Assembly (NCBI GenBank): GCA_002495845.1
Contig: DAHF01000032.1
Span: 6,653 to 21,036, forward strand
DNA: 14,384 bases
Reading direction: 5' to 3'
Origin: Sulfolobus sp. UBA167
Lineage (GTDB): Archaea; Thermoproteota; Thermoprotei_A; Sulfolobales; Sulfolobaceae
Part shown: piece after piece, positions 12,361 through 14,384 of the stretch
How the letters are laid out: each line of letters opens with the position of its first letter
Position numbering within the stretch: the first letter of the stretch is position 1
Translations under genes and position numbers: made by a program
Notes under the pieces: model-generated
The model's input: only the letters and a program-made list of their open reading frames with translations
Database searches by the model: none
What the model was told of the DNA's origin: nothing

Positions 12361-12390
12361 ATTTGTATACATTAGTATAACTTAGTATAT
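12361..12390 (+). promoter_or_regulatory. Three exact 10-bp-spaced GTATA repeats upstream of the Lrs14-like gene
   Basis: Three consecutive ten-base units, ATTTGTATAC, ATTAGTATAA and CTTAGTATAT, place GTATA at 12365, 12375 and 12385. They abut the TATA box at 12393-12404, as expected for an operator next to a promoter. Confidence 0.5.
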
Positions 12391-12392
12391 AT

Positions 12393-12404
12393 CGTTTATT
12401 TAAG
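12393..12404 (+). promoter_or_regulatory. TATA box for the Lrs14-like regulator
   Basis: CGTTTATTTAAG is centred about 39 bases before the ATG at 12438, predicting transcription from about 12425 and a leader of about 13 bases. A second AT element at 12412-12422 lies too close to the start codon. Confidence 0.45.
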
Positions 12405-12437
12405 CTACGAACTTTATTAAAGTATTAGTGAAAAGGA

Positions 12438-12812
12438 ATGGCTGAAAAGATAAAGTTCCCAGACGGAAGAGAAGTAGACATACACGACTTCATAGCCTTT
12501 ATGTACGGTCTATCCAAGAGCGACGTAGAACTGCTCCACATGTTGATGACCGAAGGTAAGATGACCACCGACGATATAGCTGCCAAGCTGAACGTTACGA
12601 AGGCCTCCATAAGCAAGTCCCTGAACAGCTTGATAGACAAGGGTCTAGTGGAAAGGGAGAAGGTCCAGTCCGAGGACAAGAGGAAGGGAAGGCCAAACTT
12701 CATGTATTGGGTAGACAGGGAGAAATTATACAACAGGCTTGACGCAGATCTAGAGAAGCTCTTGACTACGTTGAAGGGCTCTATACAGAAGACTATGACG
12801 GTAGCTATTTAA
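12438..12812 (+). CDS. Lrs14-like winged helix-turn-helix regulator
   Basis: A 124-residue DNA-binding protein. A winged helix spans about 25-90: KSDVELLHMLMTEGKMTTDDIAAKL, then recognition helix KASISKSLNSLIDKGLVERE, then a basic wing with KRKGRPNFMYWVD. A C-terminal helix (about 96-118) is the likely dimer coiled coil. The N-terminal KFPDGREVDIHDFIAF and the RGRP-x-x-x-YWVD-like end of the wing are typical of the crenarchaeal Lrs14 family, MarR/ArsR-like regulators of biofilm, motility and stress genes such as AbfR1. The length matches the family. The upstream phased repeats next to its TATA suggest autoregulation. A zinc-finger protein gene follows 22 bp downstream, with its own promoter overlapping this gene's stop codon. 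Confidence 0.85.
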   Translation: MAEKIKFPDGREVDIHDFIAFMYGLSKSDVELLHMLMTEGKMTTDDIAAKLNVTKASISKSLNSLIDKGLVEREKVQSEDKRKGRPNFMYWVDREKLYNRLDADLEKLLTTLKGSIQKTMTVAI

Positions 12813-12813
12813 C
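12805..12813 (+). promoter_or_regulatory. TATA box overlapping the Lrs14 stop codon
   Basis: CTATTTAAC is centred exactly 26 bases before the ATG at 12835 and includes the TAA stop (12810-12812) of the preceding gene. It predicts a leaderless message for the small zinc-finger gene. Confidence 0.5.
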
Positions 12814-12834
12814 CTCGAAAGATAATCTTTTCAG

Positions 12835-13011
12835 ATGTCAAAGAGATCAAGGCAAATATTTTCAATTCCTTCTTTTGGTGAATGTTCCAATTGCGGTATG
12901 CAAGTTGATTACGCTGAAGTTATAATTGTGATGAATGGAAGGGTCAACTTGTTTTGCTCCAGGAAGTGCTTCCGCGATTGGCTCAGGAAGACGAGAGCAC
13001 ATTACGGCTGA
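12835..13011 (+). CDS. TRASH-type zinc-finger small protein
   Basis: A 58-residue ORF, easily missed because of its length. It has C17-x2-C20-G and, 20 residues later, F-C41-S-x2-C45-F, the treble-clef pattern of TRASH/MYM-type metal-binding domains (C-x2-C ... C-x3-C). The N-terminus and C-terminus are basic (KRSRQ, RKTRAHYG). In Sulfolobales such tiny proteins are known as copper-linked metallochaperones (CopM type) and as domains of the regulator CopT. No copper ATPase is in view, so the metal is unknown. Support for it being real: conserved-looking metal ligands, and a TATA exactly 26 bases upstream giving a leaderless start. Its last ten bases overlap the end of the convergent gene at 13002. 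Confidence 0.78.
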   Translation: MSKRSRQIFSIPSFGECSNCGMQVDYAEVIIVMNGRVNLFCSRKCFRDWLRKTRAHYG

Positions 13012-13325
13012 TCCTTACCGTACTCGTCCGCCATTCTGGCTACCTCCACTGAGGCTAAGACATCGAGTACCTTCCTCATGTATACCTTGACGAAGTAGTA
13101 TACGTGAAAAGGTCTGAATACCTCTTCCTCCTTACCTTGTAGAAGGAGGTTGATGTAATCATCAGGGTAGTAGTGGACTATCCTGTATTTTTTACCATCT
13201 TCTTCATAGAACTTGGGTGGTTCCTTCTTCGAGACTATGAGGAGGGAATTATCCAAGATGCCTGCGAGCATTACGTCGAACTTATACCCCTCTATAGCGT
13301 TAAGCACTACTTGCTTCTCTGACAA
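13002..13325 (-). CDS. Unrecognised protein coupled to the lipoyl carrier gene
   Basis: A 107-residue soluble protein I do not recognise. The first half alternates hydrophobic strands (YKFDVMLAGILDNSLLIVS), the middle is charged and Tyr-rich (EDGKKYRIVHYYPDDYI), and the C-terminus is a helix (VKVYMRKVLDVLASVEVARM). No cysteine or obvious catalytic motif is seen. It overlaps the end of the lipoyl-carrier gene by 26 bases. The TTG at 13325 is chosen because GGGAGGC lies eight bases upstream, inside the carrier gene; a GTG six codons later is an alternative. The tight coupling suggests a job in the same pathway, for example carrier loading or a partner protein, but that is inference from position only. 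Confidence 0.65.
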   Translation of the reverse strand: MSEKQVVLNAIEGYKFDVMLAGILDNSLLIVSKKEPPKFYEEDGKKYRIVHYYPDDYINLLLQGKEEEVFRPFHVYYFVKVYMRKVLDVLASVEVARMADEYGKDQP

Positions 13326-13734
13326 GTCTGGATGCCTCCCTCTCGAAGTCTGGCAACGATGCCTTTATGTCCTTAAACTTGGATCTGACTTGTGCGGGGT
13401 CGGATACCTTCACTTTCACTATCCAAGACGAGTAAGGGTCCTTGTTTATCCTCGACGGGTCCTCTATAACCTCCTTATTTGACTCTATGACCTCGCCTTC
13501 CAGAGGTAGCCTAAACTTTCCTATCCACTTTGCGCTCTCCAGCGTGAACAAGTTAGACCTAGAGTTGACCTTCTCGTTGGGTTCCTTCACCGTGACTTGA
13601 AATATCTTACCTGCTATGTACTGCCCCATGTCGGTCATTCCAACAGTTACAACGTCCCCTTCTATCTTGATCCACACGTGCTTATCAGTATCGTAAAGCA
13701 GATCGTCCGGGAAAGAGAAATTACCTACCTTCAC
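13300..13734 (-). CDS. GcvH/LbpA-like lipoyl-carrier protein
   Basis: A 144-residue protein of the glycine-cleavage H family. It has the barrel entry HVWIKIEGDVVTVGMTDMGQ, the lipoylation hairpin with candidate Lys69 in LESAKWIGKFRLPLEGEV, and the closing NKDPYSSWIVKVKV. A 30-residue helical C-terminal tail extends beyond the usual H protein end. The family carries an aminomethyl group or, in the LbpA branch, sulfur intermediates on lipoamide. The ESAKW-I-G context differs from the common ESVKA of true GcvH and is closer to what I recall for LbpA proteins of sulfur-oxidising organisms, but no sHdr or gcv genes are in view. The start is GTG at 13734, with a TATA 26 bases upstream, so it is leaderless. 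Confidence 0.87.
   Translation of the reverse strand: MKVGNFSFPDDLLYDTDKHVWIKIEGDVVTVGMTDMGQYIAGKIFQVTVKEPNEKVNSRSNLFTLESAKWIGKFRLPLEGEVIESNKEVIEDPSRINKDPYSSWIVKVKVSDPAQVRSKFKDIKASLPDFEREASRLVREASSA
13334..13340 (-). promoter_or_regulatory. Shine-Dalgarno sequence deciding the TTG start of the 107-residue protein
   Basis: The minus strand reads GGGAGGC, eight bases before the TTG at 13325 and within the lipoyl-carrier gene. It supports coupled translation from the overlapping TTG. Confidence 0.5.
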
Positions 13735-13754
13735 ACACGACTTTCACTCTCAAA

Positions 13755-13780
13755 GTTTATAAATTTTAATTTTTAAAATT
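13755..13780. promoter_or_regulatory. Divergent promoter between the lipoyl carrier and the degenerate HAD gene
   Basis: The minus strand has ATTTATAAAC (13755-13764), 26 bases before the GTG at 13734. The plus strand has overlapping TTTTAATTTTTAAA sequence 20-25 bases before the TTG at 13789. Eight-base arms AATTTTAA and TTAAAATT (13762-13769 and 13773-13780) form an inverted repeat between them. The two start codons are 54 bp apart. Confidence 0.55.
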
Positions 13781-13788
13781 AAGTAACC

Positions 13789-14283
13789 TTGAAATTAGCT
13801 GTCTGGTTGGACGGAGTGATCTACAAGATAAGGTTAGACGAGAAGTTATATGAAATATACAAGAACAACTCGAGGGAAATTCCTTCACCTCCTAGCATGG
13901 AATTAAATTCAGACTATGAGATACTCAAAAAATATGAAAAAGATATGGCACTGCTATCTCCTTTCTCTGAGGAGGATACGGCAAGGCTCACGAAAATGGC
14001 GGAGATTCATCCTTCATTCATGGTTTCAAACAATGGTAGGACTAAACCCTCTACTGAGCCTTACAAGAGGCTTTTCGAAGTCACTAGATGGGACCCATTA
14101 GATGTAGTATCTTTAAGTTCTTCTCCGCTCGACTTGCTTTCAAGTAGGTTTTATGATTCCAGGATAAGGGTCTTATGCGTAGATAGAAATAGGAAAGGAT
14201 ATTGTGAAAGATATTCTCCGACGTTCATAGTAAACAGTTTGAATGACATGGAAAGGGCATTGAAGATTCTTAGAGTGGTTTAG
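13789..14283 (+). CDS. Degenerate HAD-like protein, probable pseudoenzyme
   Basis: A 164-residue protein whose second half follows the HAD fold closely. S80 sits in MVSNNG (motif II), K86 in KPSTEPYKRLFE (motif III), and VVSLSSSPLDLLSSR lies at the place of the usual GDSPLD motif IV, followed by RIRVLCVDR. Motif I at the N-terminus reads L-A-V-W6-L-D8-G-V-I-Y. The nucleophile Asp is replaced by Trp, and in motif IV the first Asp is replaced by Ser111, while D115 is kept. Phosphatase activity by the HAD mechanism is therefore unlikely; a binding or regulatory role is inferred. The start is a TTG at 13789, the first in-frame start and the one that gives the motif I strand. It is divergent from the lipoyl-carrier gene with a shared AT-rich promoter. 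Family assignment is by motif only. Confidence 0.65.
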   Translation: MKLAVWLDGVIYKIRLDEKLYEIYKNNSREIPSPPSMELNSDYEILKKYEKDMALLSPFSEEDTARLTKMAEIHPSFMVSNNGRTKPSTEPYKRLFEVTRWDPLDVVSLSSSPLDLLSSRFYDSRIRVLCVDRNRKGYCERYSPTFIVNSLNDMERALKILRVV

Positions 14284-14344
14284 CGTTAAAAAGACCTAGA
14301 GTTAAGCAGGACTCAACTCACGTATATCACGTTATTTCAAATTT

Positions 14345-14376
14345 GACTTCCTAGCCTGCGAGGCTTTAGTCTTTTT
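14345..14376 (+). terminator. Hairpin plus T-run downstream of the degenerate HAD gene
   Basis: A stem AGCCT-GCG-AGGCT is enclosed by outer arms GACT and AGTC and followed by five T. It lies 62 bp after the stop at 14283 and is the only clear stem-plus-U-tract structure in the window. A structured RNA end is also possible. Nothing else is evident from 14284 to the right edge. Confidence 0.45.
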
Positions 14377-14384
14377 ATGAATTA

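Noticed and set aside
12365..12390. CRISPR-like repeat array in the intergenic gap
   Set aside because: Units are only ten bases with no spacers; the pattern fits phased operators, not CRISPR.

Overview
The window looks like a chromosomal segment of a thermoacidophilic crenarchaeon of the order Sulfolobales. The evidence is an archaeal Trm10 (m1A9-type) tRNA methyltransferase, an ArnA-type zinc-ribbon/FHA protein with a PPP phosphatase and two von Willebrand A proteins, an Lrs14-like regulator, and many leaderless genes whose TATA box sits about 26-30 bases before the start codon. Coupled downstream genes instead carry Shine-Dalgarno sequences. By eye the G+C is in the mid-40s percent. I cannot name the genus.

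Layout. 1-2504 (all minus): the start of a HAD-family hydrolase, a stand-alone HerA-like ATPase, a NifX/NifB-like RNase-H-fold protein, and Trm10. 2652-6582: a phospho-signalling island. vWA protein 1 (minus) is divergent from an overlapping plus-strand operon of zinc ribbon-FHA (ArnA-like), PP1/PP2A-type phosphatase and vWA protein 2. Both vWA proteins end in arrays of Thr-Arg/Lys-Arg/Lys-hydrophobic motifs, which are good candidate phospho-threonine ligands for the FHA domain and substrates for the phosphatase. 6535-7071 (minus): an unrecognised protein whose 3' end overlaps that of vWA2. 7180-9654 (minus): aconitase. 9841-10652: a small FUN14-like membrane protein divergent from an unrecognised protein with a charged tail.

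10744-13011: an MFS transporter sits downstream of a small HTH regulator with a cysteine cluster (both minus). They are divergent from an Lrs14-like regulator followed by a 58-residue TRASH-type zinc-finger protein. The 207-bp space between the two regulators holds two helically phased repeat arrays that look like operators. 13002-14283: an unrecognised 107-residue protein overlapping a GcvH/LbpA-like lipoyl carrier (minus), divergent from a degenerate HAD-like protein that has lost its nucleophile. The window ends in a hairpin plus T-run.

How they work together. The clearest system is FHA/PP2A/vWA/vWA. Reversible phosphorylation of the vWA tails would set how much FHA protein is bound, which fits the known role of ArnA and ArnB as phospho-dependent repressors of archaellum expression in Sulfolobus. 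No kinase gene lies in the window. The second likely unit is the regulator/transporter/regulator/zinc-finger block at 10744-13011, which may sense a small molecule or metal. The rest is housekeeping: tRNA modification, the citric acid cycle and lipoate carriers. No tRNA, rRNA, CRISPR or insertion sequence was seen.
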